A stretch of DNA of 20,861 bases from assembly GCA_036351775.1 (NCBI GenBank), contig JAZBPX010000054.1, positions 1 through 20,861 on the forward strand. Reading direction: 5' to 3'. This stretch comes from Pacificimonas sp036351775. GTDB taxonomy: Bacteria; Pseudomonadota; Alphaproteobacteria; Sphingomonadales; Sphingomonadaceae. Both the position numbers and the translations under genes were made by a program. The notes beneath the pieces were generated by a model. That model made no database searches and had not been told where the DNA came from. It saw nothing but the letters and a program-made list of their open reading frames with translations. Positions 1 through 7,493 of this stretch are shown here, in pieces; the first letter of the stretch is position 1, and every line of letters begins with the position of its first letter.

Positions 1-576
1 AACGGCTACGGCCTCCGCGCCCACGACATGACCCCGCGCACCGACGCGGAGAAGGAATGGATGCAATGGGCGCTGAAGATCCGCGCGGAGGAGACCGCCT
101 ATCTCCAGCTTCAGGGCACGAAGCCGCAAAGCCTCGCCTACGCCATGATGGATTCGCCCATGGGCGTGGCGGCCTGGCTCGCCGAGAAGTTCTGCGGCTG
201 GTCCGATGTCTCCGGCGGCGACGCGCAGCAGAACCCGCACCCGCCCTTCACGATGGATCAGATGCTGACGAACATCATGATCTACCTGACGACCCGCTCC
301 TTCCACACCGCGACTTGGCTCTATCGCGGGATGTTCGAGGAGGGCGGCTTTTCGATTCCCGAAGGCACCCGCGTCGAGGTGCCAACCGGCGTTGCTGCCT
401 TCCCCGCCGACCTCCTCGCCTTCCCGCCCCGCGCCATGGTCGAGCGCGGCTACAACGTAGTCCACTGGACCGACATGGCAGAGGGCGGTCATTTCGCCTC
501 GCTAGAGAAACCGGACCTGTTCCTCGCCGACCTGCGCAAGTTCGCGCGTTCCCTTCCCCTTCAGGGGAAGGGTTAG
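1..576 (+). CDS. Epoxide-hydrolase-family alpha/beta hydrolase, C-terminal part (5' end outside window)
   Basis: The frame is open from base 1, so the gene begins upstream; about 191 residues are visible. The stretch ETAYLQLQGTKPQSLAYAMM followed by DSPMGVAAWLAEKF and a WSD motif is typical of the C-terminal half of the microsomal-type epoxide hydrolase family (alpha/beta-hydrolase fold). The catalytic histidine is very probably the one in AEGGHFASLEKP near the end; the nucleophilic aspartate lies outside the window. Family members open epoxides to diols, but many bacterial members have no known substrate, so the reaction is inferred. The last residues (LPLQGKG) and the stop codon are encoded by a palindromic repeat at 551-585, so the natural C-terminus may have been altered. 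lipB starts 11 bases after the stop on the same strand. Confidence 0.85.
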   Translation, partial: NGYGLRAHDMTPRTDAEKEWMQWALKIRAEETAYLQLQGTKPQSLAYAMMDSPMGVAAWLAEKFCGWSDVSGGDAQQNPHPPFTMDQMLTNIMIYLTTRSFHTATWLYRGMFEEGGFSIPEGTRVEVPTGVAAFPADLLAFPPRAMVERGYNVVHWTDMAEGGHFASLEKPDLFLADLRKFARSLPLQGKG

Positions 577-585
577 GGAAGGGGG
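551..585. repeat. REP-like palindrome at the hydrolase/lipB junction
   Basis: CCCTTCCCCTT and AGGGGAAGGG form a near-perfect hairpin, followed by a GGGAAGGGGG tail. It is a divergent relative of the CCCTCCC/GGGAGGG palindromes found elsewhere in the window. It supplies the stop codon of the hydrolase (TAG at 574-576) and the purine-rich tract just before the lipB GTG start. Confidence 0.65.
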
Positions 586-587
586 AC

Positions 588-1211
588 GTGGCGGCAATAA
601 AGTGGCAGGTCTCCGAAGACCTCACCCCCTACCCGGACGCGGTCGCCAGTATGGAGAACCGCGCCACTGCCGTTTTCCACGGCAGCGCACCGGAGCGCAT
701 CTGGCTCGTCGAGCACCCGCCACTTTACACCGCCGGCACCAGCGCAAAGGCGGACGACCTCCTCGATCCGCGCTTCCCGGTCTTCAACAGCGGCCGCGGC
801 GGAGAATATACCTATCACGGCCCCGGTCAGCGCGTTGTCTACCCGGCGGTCGACCTCAGAGTGCGCGGCCGCGACGTCCGCGCCTATGTGCAGACTCTCG
901 AACAATGGATCATCGCCGCGCTTGCCGAATTCGGTATCTCTGGAGAAGTCCGCTGCGGCCGGATCGGAGTTTGGGTCGCCACGCCGGCTGGCGAAGCCAA
1001 GATTGCCGCGATCGGCGTTCGCATCCGCCGGTGGATCACGCTTCACGGCCTGTCCATCAACGTCGATCCCGACCTCGATCATTTCGGCGGCATCGTCCCG
1101 TGCGGACTGCCTTACCCCGTCACCAGTCTTGCGGCGCTCGGCGCTCAGGCTACCATGGCGGATGTCGACGCGGCCCTGCGAAAAACCTGTCCCTTTGCAC
1201 CGGTCTATTGA
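588..1211 (+). CDS. lipB: Octanoyl-[acyl-carrier-protein]:protein N-octanoyltransferase (lipoate biosynthesis)
   Basis: LipB transfers octanoate from acyl carrier protein to the lipoyl domains of 2-oxoacid dehydrogenases and the glycine cleavage H protein in the cytoplasm; LipA then adds sulfur. The 207-residue product shows the family signatures: HPPLYTAGTSAK, RGGEYTYHGPGQ, the lysine motif AKIAAIGVR followed by HGLSINVD, and the nucleophilic cysteine in GGIVPCGLPYPVTSLAALG. Length is normal. The start chosen is the GTG at 588, preceded by AAGGGGGAC; the longer open frame upstream is antisense-like shadow of the hydrolase gene. The ribosome binding site overlaps the tail of the palindrome at 551-585. 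It probably is co-transcribed with the hydrolase, or has a promoter inside it. Confidence 0.93.
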   Translation: MAAIKWQVSEDLTPYPDAVASMENRATAVFHGSAPERIWLVEHPPLYTAGTSAKADDLLDPRFPVFNSGRGGEYTYHGPGQRVVYPAVDLRVRGRDVRAYVQTLEQWIIAALAEFGISGEVRCGRIGVWVATPAGEAKIAAIGVRIRRWITLHGLSINVDPDLDHFGGIVPCGLPYPVTSLAALGAQATMADVDAALRKTCPFAPVY

Positions 1212-1276
1212 GAGCATCCGTCATTGCCGCTAGGCCAATGGCCAGACCGTCCAACCGTTTCGAGGAATCGCATATC

Positions 1277-1573
1277 ATGATGAAGGCACGCCGCGGCATG
1301 ACCGCCCTGCTCTTCGCCGCCAGTCTTGGCCTCTCCGCCTGCGGCGGGGACGGAGACGAGGCCGGTTCGGGGGGTGTTCCGGCGGGCGGCGTGAACCGCG
1401 AACTGGCGGAAGAGGGGCTCGACTTCGATTCCTCGACCATGGACGCCATGTCGGTCGATGTCGTCGCAGGCGGCATTCCGCCGGCCGCGGACCCGGATAC
1501 GGCGGACGCAGCGATCGATATGCTGGGAAATAATCAGCCCGCCGCAGAAGCGGGCGCGCAAGCCGAACAGTAA
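1277..1573 (+). CDS. Small predicted lipoprotein of unknown function
   Basis: The 98-residue product begins with a charged n-region (MMKARRGM), a hydrophobic stretch and a lipobox LGLSAC followed by GG, so signal peptidase II cleavage before the cysteine and lipid anchoring are expected. The mature part is acidic and rich in alanine, glycine and proline, with no recognisable domain. GAGGA about ten bases before the ATG at 1277 can serve as a ribosome binding site; the next ATG at 1280 is equally possible. It lies 65 bases after lipB and 37 bases before the SCP2 gene, all on the same strand. I do not recognise a function. The residue after the lipobox cysteine is glycine, which in enterobacteria would favour outer-membrane sorting. 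Confidence 0.72.
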   Translation: MMKARRGMTALLFAASLGLSACGGDGDEAGSGGVPAGGVNRELAEEGLDFDSSTMDAMSVDVVAGGIPPAADPDTADAAIDMLGNNQPAAEAGAQAEQ

Positions 1574-1610
1574 GTCCTAACAAACGAACACCCTGGGAAA
1601 GGATCAAGAC

Positions 1611-1910
1611 ATGACTCTCGATGAAATTACCGAAAACATGCGCAGCCGCGTTGGTGCCGATGCCGGCCTGAACAAGAGCGTGAAGTTCGACTTCAGCGAC
1701 GACGGCGTGGTCCGCATCGACGACACGGCAACCCCGGCTGTCGTCGACAATGCCGACGAGCCGACCGACTGCACGGTCAAGGTCGCCAAGGACGATTTCG
1801 AGAAGATCGCCGCCGGTGACATGAACGCGCAGATGGCGTTCATGCAGGGCAAGCTGAAGGTTGAGGGCGACATGTCCGTCGCCATGCAGCTCGGTAAGGT
1901 CTTCGGCTAA
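1611..1910 (+). CDS. SCP2 sterol-binding domain protein
   Basis: This 99-residue protein is a stand-alone SCP2 domain, a small alpha/beta fold that binds lipids or acyl-CoA in a hydrophobic cavity. Supporting features are VKFDFSDDGVVRIDD, the DCTVKVAKDDFEKIAAGDMN segment and the closing MAFMQGKLKVEGDMSVAMQL, the usual end of the domain. The ligand in bacteria of this kind is unknown. AAAGGA seven bases before the ATG is a good ribosome binding site. A strong terminator follows 25 bases after the stop, so it is the last gene of its transcript. It has no signal peptide and should be cytoplasmic. Confidence 0.9.
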   Translation: MTLDEITENMRSRVGADAGLNKSVKFDFSDDGVVRIDDTATPAVVDNADEPTDCTVKVAKDDFEKIAAGDMNAQMAFMQGKLKVEGDMSVAMQLGKVFG

Positions 1911-1934
1911 ACCCCGACCTGCAAGAGTTCCAGC

Positions 1935-1970
1935 AGGGGCGTCTCACCGACGGGTGAGGCGCCCCTTTTT
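1935..1970 (+). terminator. Rho-independent terminator after the SCP2 gene
   Basis: GGGGCGTCTCACC and GGTGAGGCGCCCC form a 13-bp stem (one T.G wobble) with a GACG loop, followed directly by TTTTT. It ends the plus-strand transcript. Confidence 0.92.
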
Positions 1971-2017
1971 GTACGCGCCGCCCGTCTCCCCCCCTGACAA
2001 GGAGAAGCCTGCCCCTT

Positions 2018-2052
2018 CTCCCCTCCCTCTCAGGGAGGGGTCGGGGGAGGGT
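2018..2052. repeat. REP-like palindrome, CCCTCCCTCTCAGGGAGGG family
   Basis: Hairpin CCCCTCCCTCTCAGGGAGGGG with the family tail TCGGGGGAGGGT. Near-identical copies occur at 11890-11972, 14580-14705 and 18111-18145. Confidence 0.85.
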
Positions 2053-2180
2053 CCGGCGGCACTCAACCCACACTCCACTGCAGGATAGCGGTCAGCCCTT
2101 GCTACCAGCGGCACCCATCCAACGCCCGCCCAACTGACAGTCCTGACCGCACCGACCTACGTCCACCGCCAGCACAAAGA

Positions 2181-2212
2181 AAAAGGGCCGCCCCGTCAGG
2201 AGCGGCCCTTTT
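2181..2212. terminator. Bidirectional rho-independent terminator
   Basis: AAAAGGGCCGC and GCGGCCCTTTT form a perfect 11-bp stem with a ten-base loop, with T-runs on both strands. On the minus strand it lies 28 bases beyond the stop codon of the OmpA gene and should end that transcript; on the plus strand it is a back-up for the SCP2 terminator. Confidence 0.93.
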
Positions 2213-2239
2213 CTTAGGCATAGTCTATCCCCGTGAGGA

Positions 2240-3376
2240 TCAGCTGCCGGCACCGCCGACATTGATCTCCACGCGGCGGTTCTGCGGTTCGCGCACACCG
2301 TCGGCCGTTTCGACCAGCGGATCGCTCTCACCAAAGGCCTCGGACGAGATCTGACCCATGGGCACACCCTTGCCCGTCAGATACTCGCGCACGGCATCGT
2401 TCCGGCGCTCGGACAGGCCGACATTGTAGGCTGCCGGACCGGAACGGTCAGCATGACCTTCCAGCGTTACCGAGGCCATGCCGCCATCCATGTAGACCTG
2501 CGCAGCGCGGTCCAGCGTCGCGGCGGCCTCAGGCGTGATTTCCGACTGGTCCCAGTCGAAGAACACAATGAAGTCCGTCACAGCCGGCGGCGGCGGAGGC
2601 GGCGGCGGCGGAGGGGGTGGAGGCGGGGGCGGAGGAGGCGGAGGCGGAGGCGGCGGCGGTGGCAGCGGAACCGTCGGCGCACCGAAATTGTAAGCCAGGC
2701 CCACCAGGAAGGAGTGACTTGCGAAGTCGCCTTCCATGCTATCCGCGTTAACGGCCACGAACTCCTGGCTCTCCTGCCTGAAGTACTTGTACTTCAGGAC
2801 CGTCTCGAGGTTGTCGCTCAGGCGGGTACGGATACCGGTAAGCAACTGCCAGGCGAAGCCCGTGTCGCTGTCGTCAACGAAAACCGTCGGGAACACAGAC
2901 TGCGATACGACACCCTCACTCAGTTCCGTGCGGGCCACGCCCACACCGCCGCCGATGAAACCGGAAATCGGACCCTGCCCGACGTCGAACATGCCATTGA
3001 TCATGAACGACAGGACGCTGGCCTGAATATCGGGATCGATGGAAACCACCTGCGGGTTACCGATTGTCGTCACATCGGCTGCGCCGGACGTCACGGACGT
3101 GAAGTCCTTGACCTCGGTATCCTTGTAACCAAGCTCGAATTCCGTGCGGAAGCCACCGAAGTCATAACCGACGATACCGCCGAACTCGAGGCCGTTGCGA
3201 AAATTGAAATCGATCGAGCCGACGTCGCCCGTCGTTTCGTCAGTAACGGCGTAAACGCCGTCTTCCGGAAGCACCGTGCCGAAATCAAGCTCGACATACC
3301 AGGCGTCATCGACAGCCATGGCCGGGCTCGCAAGCGCCGTACCCGCAAGGGCAGCCGCTAGGACCAGACTACGCAT
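2240..3376 (-). CDS. OmpA-family outer membrane protein with 26-proline linker
   Basis: The 378-residue protein has a signal peptide (residues 1-21, cleavage after SPAMA), a predicted eight-stranded beta barrel (about 22-233; alternating segments such as YVELDFGTVL, FGGIVGYDFG and SFLVGLAYNFG), a run of 26 prolines (239-264) and an OmpA C-terminal peptidoglycan-binding domain (about 267-372). The latter shows FFDWDQSEIT, GHADRSG, YNVGLSERRNDAVREYL and the closing NRRVEI; the aspartate and arginine in these motifs normally bind diaminopimelate. It anchors the outer membrane to the cell wall and may form a small pore. AGGGGA five bases before the ATG is a good ribosome binding site. It follows the GTA cluster on the same strand but has its own leader region and terminator, so I regard it as a separate gene. 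Confidence 0.93.
   Translation of the reverse strand: MRSLVLAAALAGTALASPAMAVDDAWYVELDFGTVLPEDGVYAVTDETTGDVGSIDFNFRNGLEFGGIVGYDFGGFRTEFELGYKDTEVKDFTSVTSGAADVTTIGNPQVVSIDPDIQASVLSFMINGMFDVGQGPISGFIGGGVGVARTELSEGVVSQSVFPTVFVDDSDTGFAWQLLTGIRTRLSDNLETVLKYKYFRQESQEFVAVNADSMEGDFASHSFLVGLAYNFGAPTVPLPPPPPPPPPPPPPPPPPPPPPPPPPPAVTDFIVFFDWDQSEITPEAAATLDRAAQVYMDGGMASVTLEGHADRSGPAAYNVGLSERRNDAVREYLTGKGVPMGQISSEAFGESDPLVETADGVREPQNRRVEINVGGAGS
2585..2662 (-). repeat. Polyproline tract, 26 CCN codons
   Basis: In the OmpA frame these 78 bases read as 26 consecutive proline codons using a mix of CCG, CCT, CCC and CCA. Mixed codons argue against simple one-unit slippage but leave a GGN-rich low-complexity block. 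Confidence 0.95.
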
Positions 3377-3428
3377 GAAATTCCCCTTTCATCATTGAAC
3401 ACATTCCTCTCAGGAATACGTGTGCAAC

Positions 3429-3457
3429 GGTGTAGGGCCGGTTTTTTTCCTTAGCAA
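3429..3457 (-). promoter_or_regulatory. Possible sigma-70-type promoter of the OmpA gene
   Basis: On the minus strand TTGCTA (3452-3457) and TACACC (3429-3434) are 17 bases apart, giving a leader of about 45 bases before the ATG. The -10 match is weak, so this is tentative. Confidence 0.3.
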
Positions 3458-3511
3458 GCGCGGATCGTGCCTGATTTGTGACAAAATAGCATCACTTCGC
3501 GCCCCTCGCGG

Positions 3512-4009
3512 CTAGTCTGCCACCAGTCCCTGATCGCGCAGCCCTGCCAGAAGGCCAGCAAGCGCGGCCCTGCATTCTGCATCCACGACTGTACCGCCTG
3601 CAGGATCAGCGATCGTCTGCGGTGCCGCGGTCAGCATGGTGCGGCCAGCGATAACGACCCCGCTGCCATGCAGGCGCGCGGACCATGCCGCGCCATCATA
3701 GACGACCTGCAGATTGGCATCTTCCACATAGACGCTCAGGCCCTCCCAAGGCGCGACGAACAGCCAGTCGATGCCGGTCCATTCGGCAATGTGATCGCCG
3801 CGCCCGGTCCACGCGCCGCTCGCGGCCGCCGGTAGCAGCCACAGATCCCCCTCGTTCGCACCGGTCGGCGGGCTGGAGAGCGAACGGCTTTTCACAGCCG
3901 GTGCGACCCAGCGTTCCAGCCTTGCCAGCGCGCTGTTATGCGTCACTTCCTTCTGCGCCTGCGCACTTTGCAGCAGCGGCAATGACAGCCGCGCGCTGGT
4001 TTCCGACAT
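3512..4009 (-). CDS. DUF2793 domain protein, last gene of the GTA cluster
   Basis: The 165-residue product opens with LSLPLLQSAQAQKEVTHNSA and continues with a WVAPAVKSRS segment, GDLWLLP, a tryptophan-rich GDHIAEWTGIDWLFVAPWEG and LQVVYDGAAW; this pattern defines DUF2793, a phage- and GTA-associated family of unknown function thought to belong to tail-tip or fibre parts. A C-terminal segment (DAECRAALAGLLAGLRDQGLV) looks helical. It begins 25 bases after gp15 ends, with AGGAGA upstream of the ATG, so it is probably co-transcribed with the tail genes. A virion location at the tail tip is inference from position only. Confidence 0.82.
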   Translation of the reverse strand: MSETSARLSLPLLQSAQAQKEVTHNSALARLERWVAPAVKSRSLSSPPTGANEGDLWLLPAAASGAWTGRGDHIAEWTGIDWLFVAPWEGLSVYVEDANLQVVYDGAAWSARLHGSGVVIAGRTMLTAAPQTIADPAGGTVVDAECRAALAGLLAGLRDQGLVAD

Positions 4010-4034
4010 GCTCCGGTCTCCTTCGGTCTGGAAT

Positions 4035-6242
4035 CTAGATGGTCAAGGCAGTGTGTGCGACGGCGCCCCTGCCGACACGCTGGCTGATCTGCGCGACTGT
4101 GATGGTTGCCGGCGCCGCGTCGCCGGGAAGCCGGGCTGTCAGTTCGGCCCCGGAAAGGTTCAGCGCCGGCTCGCCGACGCGCCAGGTCGCGCTCTCGCCG
4201 CCGCGCTCGATGACGACATCATAGGCTTCGACGTCTTCGGCGAGCGGCGCATCGACGGCGTCGATCCACGCAAAGCCCGCCCGGCTTCTCCGCGTCCACG
4301 ACACGAAAAGCGCACCGTCGGGACCGACATTCGCTTCAAGATGCACGGGCGACAGGGGCTTCAGGTTTCGGCCCGTTACGACATGCGTGATGCTGTCTAC
4401 CGCACCGGCGGCGTCCGCAGGACCAACCGCCTTGAACAAAACGGGCTGGCCGATCAGGTCCAGCGGCACGGAGGTTTTTACGAGCCCGCGGTCCAGGAAC
4501 AGCACCGCCGTTCCCGCTGCGTGGCCGGAAACGCTCCCCTGCTCCGTGCCCCGCCGCCCGCGCAGCAGGCCGGACAGCCGCCAGGCTCGCGCGCCTACCT
4601 GTTCCGCATTCCGGTACTGGACGATCTCCCCGCCGACCAGCAGCCGGTTGGCCCCGTTCAGGACAGCCTGCCGCGACGCCGATGCGACGCTGCGATCGTC
4701 CAGAAGATTGACGAGAACGCTGCCCTCTTCATCCCAGCGGCTCCAGTCGGCCGCGGGCAGGGCCTCACCCAGCGTTCCCATCTGCGCTTTCGTGCCGGTT
4801 GCGCCAATGGCCCGCCAGCTTGCCCCGCCATCATGGCTCGCCAGCAGCTGAACATAACGCCAGCCCGCACTTGCGCCCCCGGCGGCCAGGTGAACGGCAA
4901 CTTCGCCCGCGCTCGTTCCCTCGTCCCGCGGCGGCAGTTCCACGACGCGCAGCTCTGTTTCACCCTGCGGAATATCGACGGAAACCTGCGCCGCGCCGCC
5001 ATCTGCGTCCGGGCGCGACAGCGTTTCGCCCTCTGCGCGGCTCAGGCGCAGGGTCTGCGCATGACCGGTCAGTTCCGCCTCATCGACCAACCACCGCAAC
5101 CCATCGCCAAAGGTCAGGAGGTCGCCCGGCTGGTGCACCAGGCTCGACAGCGGCAACCGCACCTCCAGCGTCCAGCGCCGCGCCGCGCGCCGCGCCAGCC
5201 GCTCTTCCGCGACCAGTTTCGCGTCCTGTGCGGAGAGAACCGCCGGCACCGACAGCCGCTCCTCGCGTCCACCCACCGCCACGGGCTGCGAAGCGCGCTG
5301 CAGGCTGGGCTGATAGTCGCGCGCCGGGTCCGCCGCTTCCAGGGTCAGCACGCGCGGCGCCGTCTCGCGCGCCGCCTGTTGCCGTTCGGGCACCGCATCG
5401 GCATCGGCAACCAGCCGCATGTCCTTCGCAACGCTCGCCGCCGCACCCCCGCGCCGCTCCGCCACCAGCAGGGCGTCGCCGCTGCCCACAACCGTCATCG
5501 GCACCAGGTCACCCAGCGCCTCGATCGCCTGCCGTCCCGTCACTGGGCGGCTCAGGCTGTATCCCGACCAGGGGGCCGCAATTGCATCCGCCGCAAGACC
5601 CGCACACGTCAGTCCGCGCAGGTCATCGACGATCCCCGGCACGTCCGCCGCGCCGCTGAATACCTCGAAACTCAGATGCGGGATACGGTTGGCATAGTCC
5701 GCCAGTTGCAGGTCTTCGAACACCGCATAGGCGATGCCCCGGTGCGCGGGCGCCGCGTCCAGCCCCAGCGCCGCTTCGACCAGCGGATCGGCCTTCTGCT
5801 TTTCGGTACCCCTGTAGATCCGCAAGGCCCCCGCGGGGGTCTGCAAATCGCCCGCCGCTCCGCGCAGCAGCTTTCCATCGGCCCAGATCCGCCCCACGCC
5901 CTCGATAGCGCAGCCCGCGATCAGGACCGCGAAGCTCGCCGAATATGTGTAGGTCGTGGCCCGCCCGCCGGAGGATTTGCCGCCGCCCTCCTCCTGCTCG
6001 GTCTCGGTCAGCCCGTTCGACCAGATGACCGGCCCTGACGCGCGTACGGTCCCGTAATGCCGCGGGATCGGCGCGCCATAGTCCGCCGACTGGACCCGCA
6101 GATCGCTCAGCCGCGGTCCCTCGCGCCGCCCGCCGCCGCCAATCACCGCGCGGTCGATCTGTCCGCCCAGCAGCGTTCCGGCCAGCGCCCCAAGCGGCCC
6201 CGCGACCAGGCCGCCCACCGCGCTCAGCGCAATCGTTGCCAT
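4035..6242 (-). CDS. GTA gp15-type tail tip / host specificity protein (short form without TIM barrel)
   Basis: The 735-residue protein starts with a hydrophobic glycine-rich segment (ATIALSAVGGLVAGPLGALA) as RcGTA gp15 does, followed by LSDLRVQSADYGAPIPRHYG, VIWSNGLTE and TTYTYSASFAVLIAGC, which mark the phage-tail_3/gp15 family. This protein forms the megatron-like plug and receptor-proximal end of the tail. RcGTA gp15 is about 1,300 residues and carries a glycoside-hydrolase-like TIM barrel; nothing like it is evident here and the protein is much shorter. The start is the ATG at 6242, with GGGGGAGGA six bases upstream; the open frame continuing to 6389 overlaps gp14 and is rejected. gp14 ends two bases upstream. 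Confidence 0.88.
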   Translation of the reverse strand: MATIALSAVGGLVAGPLGALAGTLLGGQIDRAVIGGGGRREGPRLSDLRVQSADYGAPIPRHYGTVRASGPVIWSNGLTETEQEEGGGKSSGGRATTYTYSASFAVLIAGCAIEGVGRIWADGKLLRGAAGDLQTPAGALRIYRGTEKQKADPLVEAALGLDAAPAHRGIAYAVFEDLQLADYANRIPHLSFEVFSGAADVPGIVDDLRGLTCAGLAADAIAAPWSGYSLSRPVTGRQAIEALGDLVPMTVVGSGDALLVAERRGGAAASVAKDMRLVADADAVPERQQAARETAPRVLTLEAADPARDYQPSLQRASQPVAVGGREERLSVPAVLSAQDAKLVAEERLARRAARRWTLEVRLPLSSLVHQPGDLLTFGDGLRWLVDEAELTGHAQTLRLSRAEGETLSRPDADGGAAQVSVDIPQGETELRVVELPPRDEGTSAGEVAVHLAAGGASAGWRYVQLLASHDGGASWRAIGATGTKAQMGTLGEALPAADWSRWDEEGSVLVNLLDDRSVASASRQAVLNGANRLLVGGEIVQYRNAEQVGARAWRLSGLLRGRRGTEQGSVSGHAAGTAVLFLDRGLVKTSVPLDLIGQPVLFKAVGPADAAGAVDSITHVVTGRNLKPLSPVHLEANVGPDGALFVSWTRRSRAGFAWIDAVDAPLAEDVEAYDVVIERGGESATWRVGEPALNLSGAELTARLPGDAAPATITVAQISQRVGRGAVAHTALTI

Positions 6243-6244
6243 CG

Positions 6245-6652
6245 CTAATCCTCCCCCACCCGGCGAAAGCTGCCGAGCGGCCGCCAGTCGTCCCGCGCCC
6301 GCGTCTCCACGACCCGCCGCAGCCCGAAATCCGCATGAATGATCGTATTGCCCGCAAGGACGGCCAGATGCGCGCTCACCCGCCCGCAATCATAGGCGAC
6401 CAGATCGCCTGTCTCGCCGTACGCCACCTCGGCGAATCCAGCGCGCGCCAGCCCTGCGAGCAGCCGCGCCCGGTTGTCGTTACGAAGGTCATAAGGCGCG
6501 GCCTCGAACATTTCCGGGCCCAGCCCGTGGGCAAACGCCGCCAGCCCCACGCAGTCCAGCCCATGCACCGCAGACCGCCCGAGCAGCCGCGTCCGCACAC
6601 CCACGCAGCGCCGCGCCCGCGCGACCACCGCCGCACGTGCCGATGAGTTCAA
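6245..6652 (-). CDS. GTA gp14-type NlpC/P60 cell wall peptidase
   Basis: The 135-residue protein resembles NlpC/P60 cysteine peptidases that cut peptidoglycan stem peptides and, in GTA tails, open the recipient's wall during DNA entry. The catalytic cysteine is Cys34 in HGLDCVGLAAFA; His95 in RVSAHLAVLAG is the likely second member, with His106 (IIHADFG) nearby as in related proteins. It begins with TTG at 6652, three bases after gp13 ends, with AGGGG upstream; no better start exists in this frame before the catalytic motif. The tight packing with gp13 and gp15 supports the assignment. Confidence 0.88.
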   Translation of the reverse strand: MNSSARAAVVARARRCVGVRTRLLGRSAVHGLDCVGLAAFAHGLGPEMFEAAPYDLRNDNRARLLAGLARAGFAEVAYGETGDLVAYDCGRVSAHLAVLAGNTIIHADFGLRRVVETRARDDWRPLGSFRRVGED

Positions 6653-6655
6653 CGC

Positions 6656-7489
6656 TCATACCCCTGGATAGCGCAGCACAGAATCGCTGCCCGGCACGAA
6701 GGGTTCGCCGCGAAAGTTCGCCTGGTTCTCGAAGCGGTCGCGGCACGTCGCCCAGCGCTTGTCGCAGCCCTCGGTCAGCACGCCCCGGTCGCCCGCCGCG
6801 ATCAGCGCCGCGCCCTCTGCCAGTTCCAGCCAGTCCGCCCCCGACCGCAGCACGCCGACATCCTGTCCGGCCATTCGCCCGGACACCATCCGCATCCGCC
6901 CGTAAGCAAAGGCTCCGCCTGCCAGCGCCTCTTCGACATATACGCGCCCGCCCTCCGCACCAGCAATGACCACCGTTTGCTGCCTGCGCGACAAATCCAT
7001 CTGGCACCGCCGATCGCCAAACGCTGCGCGGCATTCGGGCGAAGTCAGTTCGATCACATCCCGGTCCAGCGCCCGCGTCGGCGGGTCGACAACAGCCTCG
7101 AACGACCGCTCGCCGACGCCAATGTCGCCGATGGTTCCGGTGAACAGCAGCACGGTACCCGCCTCTGGCGCCGACCAGTCCACCAGCGACAGCGTCAGCC
7201 GCGCCCCGTCGAACCGTCCGGCTTTCAGGTCGTCATCGGCAATCAGGTCATGGCTCAGCGCCCCGGCAATCTCGGTTCCGTCACTATCCAGCCCTGCCGA
7301 CCACCGCACCGCAAAGGGCGCGACCCCGGGCGACGGCAGATAAGTCATCCCATCCAGCGCAATCGTGCGGTCATGACTGGTGAACCCCAGCGCGGCCCCG
7401 TCCGCCCGCACCAGCCGGAACAGGTACACCGCTCCGTTCAGCGGCGCGTCCAGCGCCTCCGCCAGTCCGGCGGGCACATCCCTCGGCAC
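6656..7489 (-). CDS. GTA gp13-type hub protein (DUF2163)
   Basis: The 277-residue product has the DUF2163 N-terminal signature (VYLFRLVRADGAALGFTSHD) and the C-terminal gpL-like domain ending in NQANFRGEPFVPG. It forms the hub ring at the tail tip. The only four cysteines, Cys153, Cys162, Cys242 and Cys249, lie in SPECRAAFGDRRCQ and LTEGCDKRWATCRDRF; such quartets in lambda gpL-like hub proteins bind an iron-sulfur cluster. I chose the GTG at 7489, five bases after the gp12 stop, because GAGGAT at the gp12 end is properly spaced; an ATG at 7534 would overlap the gp12 end. Confidence 0.88.
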   Translation of the reverse strand: MPRDVPAGLAEALDAPLNGAVYLFRLVRADGAALGFTSHDRTIALDGMTYLPSPGVAPFAVRWSAGLDSDGTEIAGALSHDLIADDDLKAGRFDGARLTLSLVDWSAPEAGTVLLFTGTIGDIGVGERSFEAVVDPPTRALDRDVIELTSPECRAAFGDRRCQMDLSRRQQTVVIAGAEGGRVYVEEALAGGAFAYGRMRMVSGRMAGQDVGVLRSGADWLELAEGAALIAAGDRGVLTEGCDKRWATCRDRFENQANFRGEPFVPGSDSVLRYPGV

Positions 7490-7493
7490 CGCT

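Larger units (their letters stand above)
1911..2239. other. Gene-free stretch between the SCP2 and OmpA genes
   Basis: This 329-base stretch holds the SCP2 terminator, one REP-like palindrome (2018-2052) and the bidirectional terminator at 2181-2212. I see no supportable coding sequence or RNA gene in the 2053-2180 part. Confidence 0.7.

Noticed and set aside
2585..2662. Phase-variable simple sequence repeat
   Set aside because: Proline codons are mixed and the run is not a uniform unit; slippage by one or two bases is not favoured by the sequence.
2453..3361. Plus-strand open frame with a long arginine run
   Set aside because: It is the complement of the OmpA gene; the arginine run is the polyproline tract read backwards.
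4008..6038. Long plus-strand open frame (676 codons) opposite gp15
   Set aside because: It is antisense to a well-supported GTA gene, has arginine- and proline-rich composition typical of GC-rich shadow frames, and shows no family motif.
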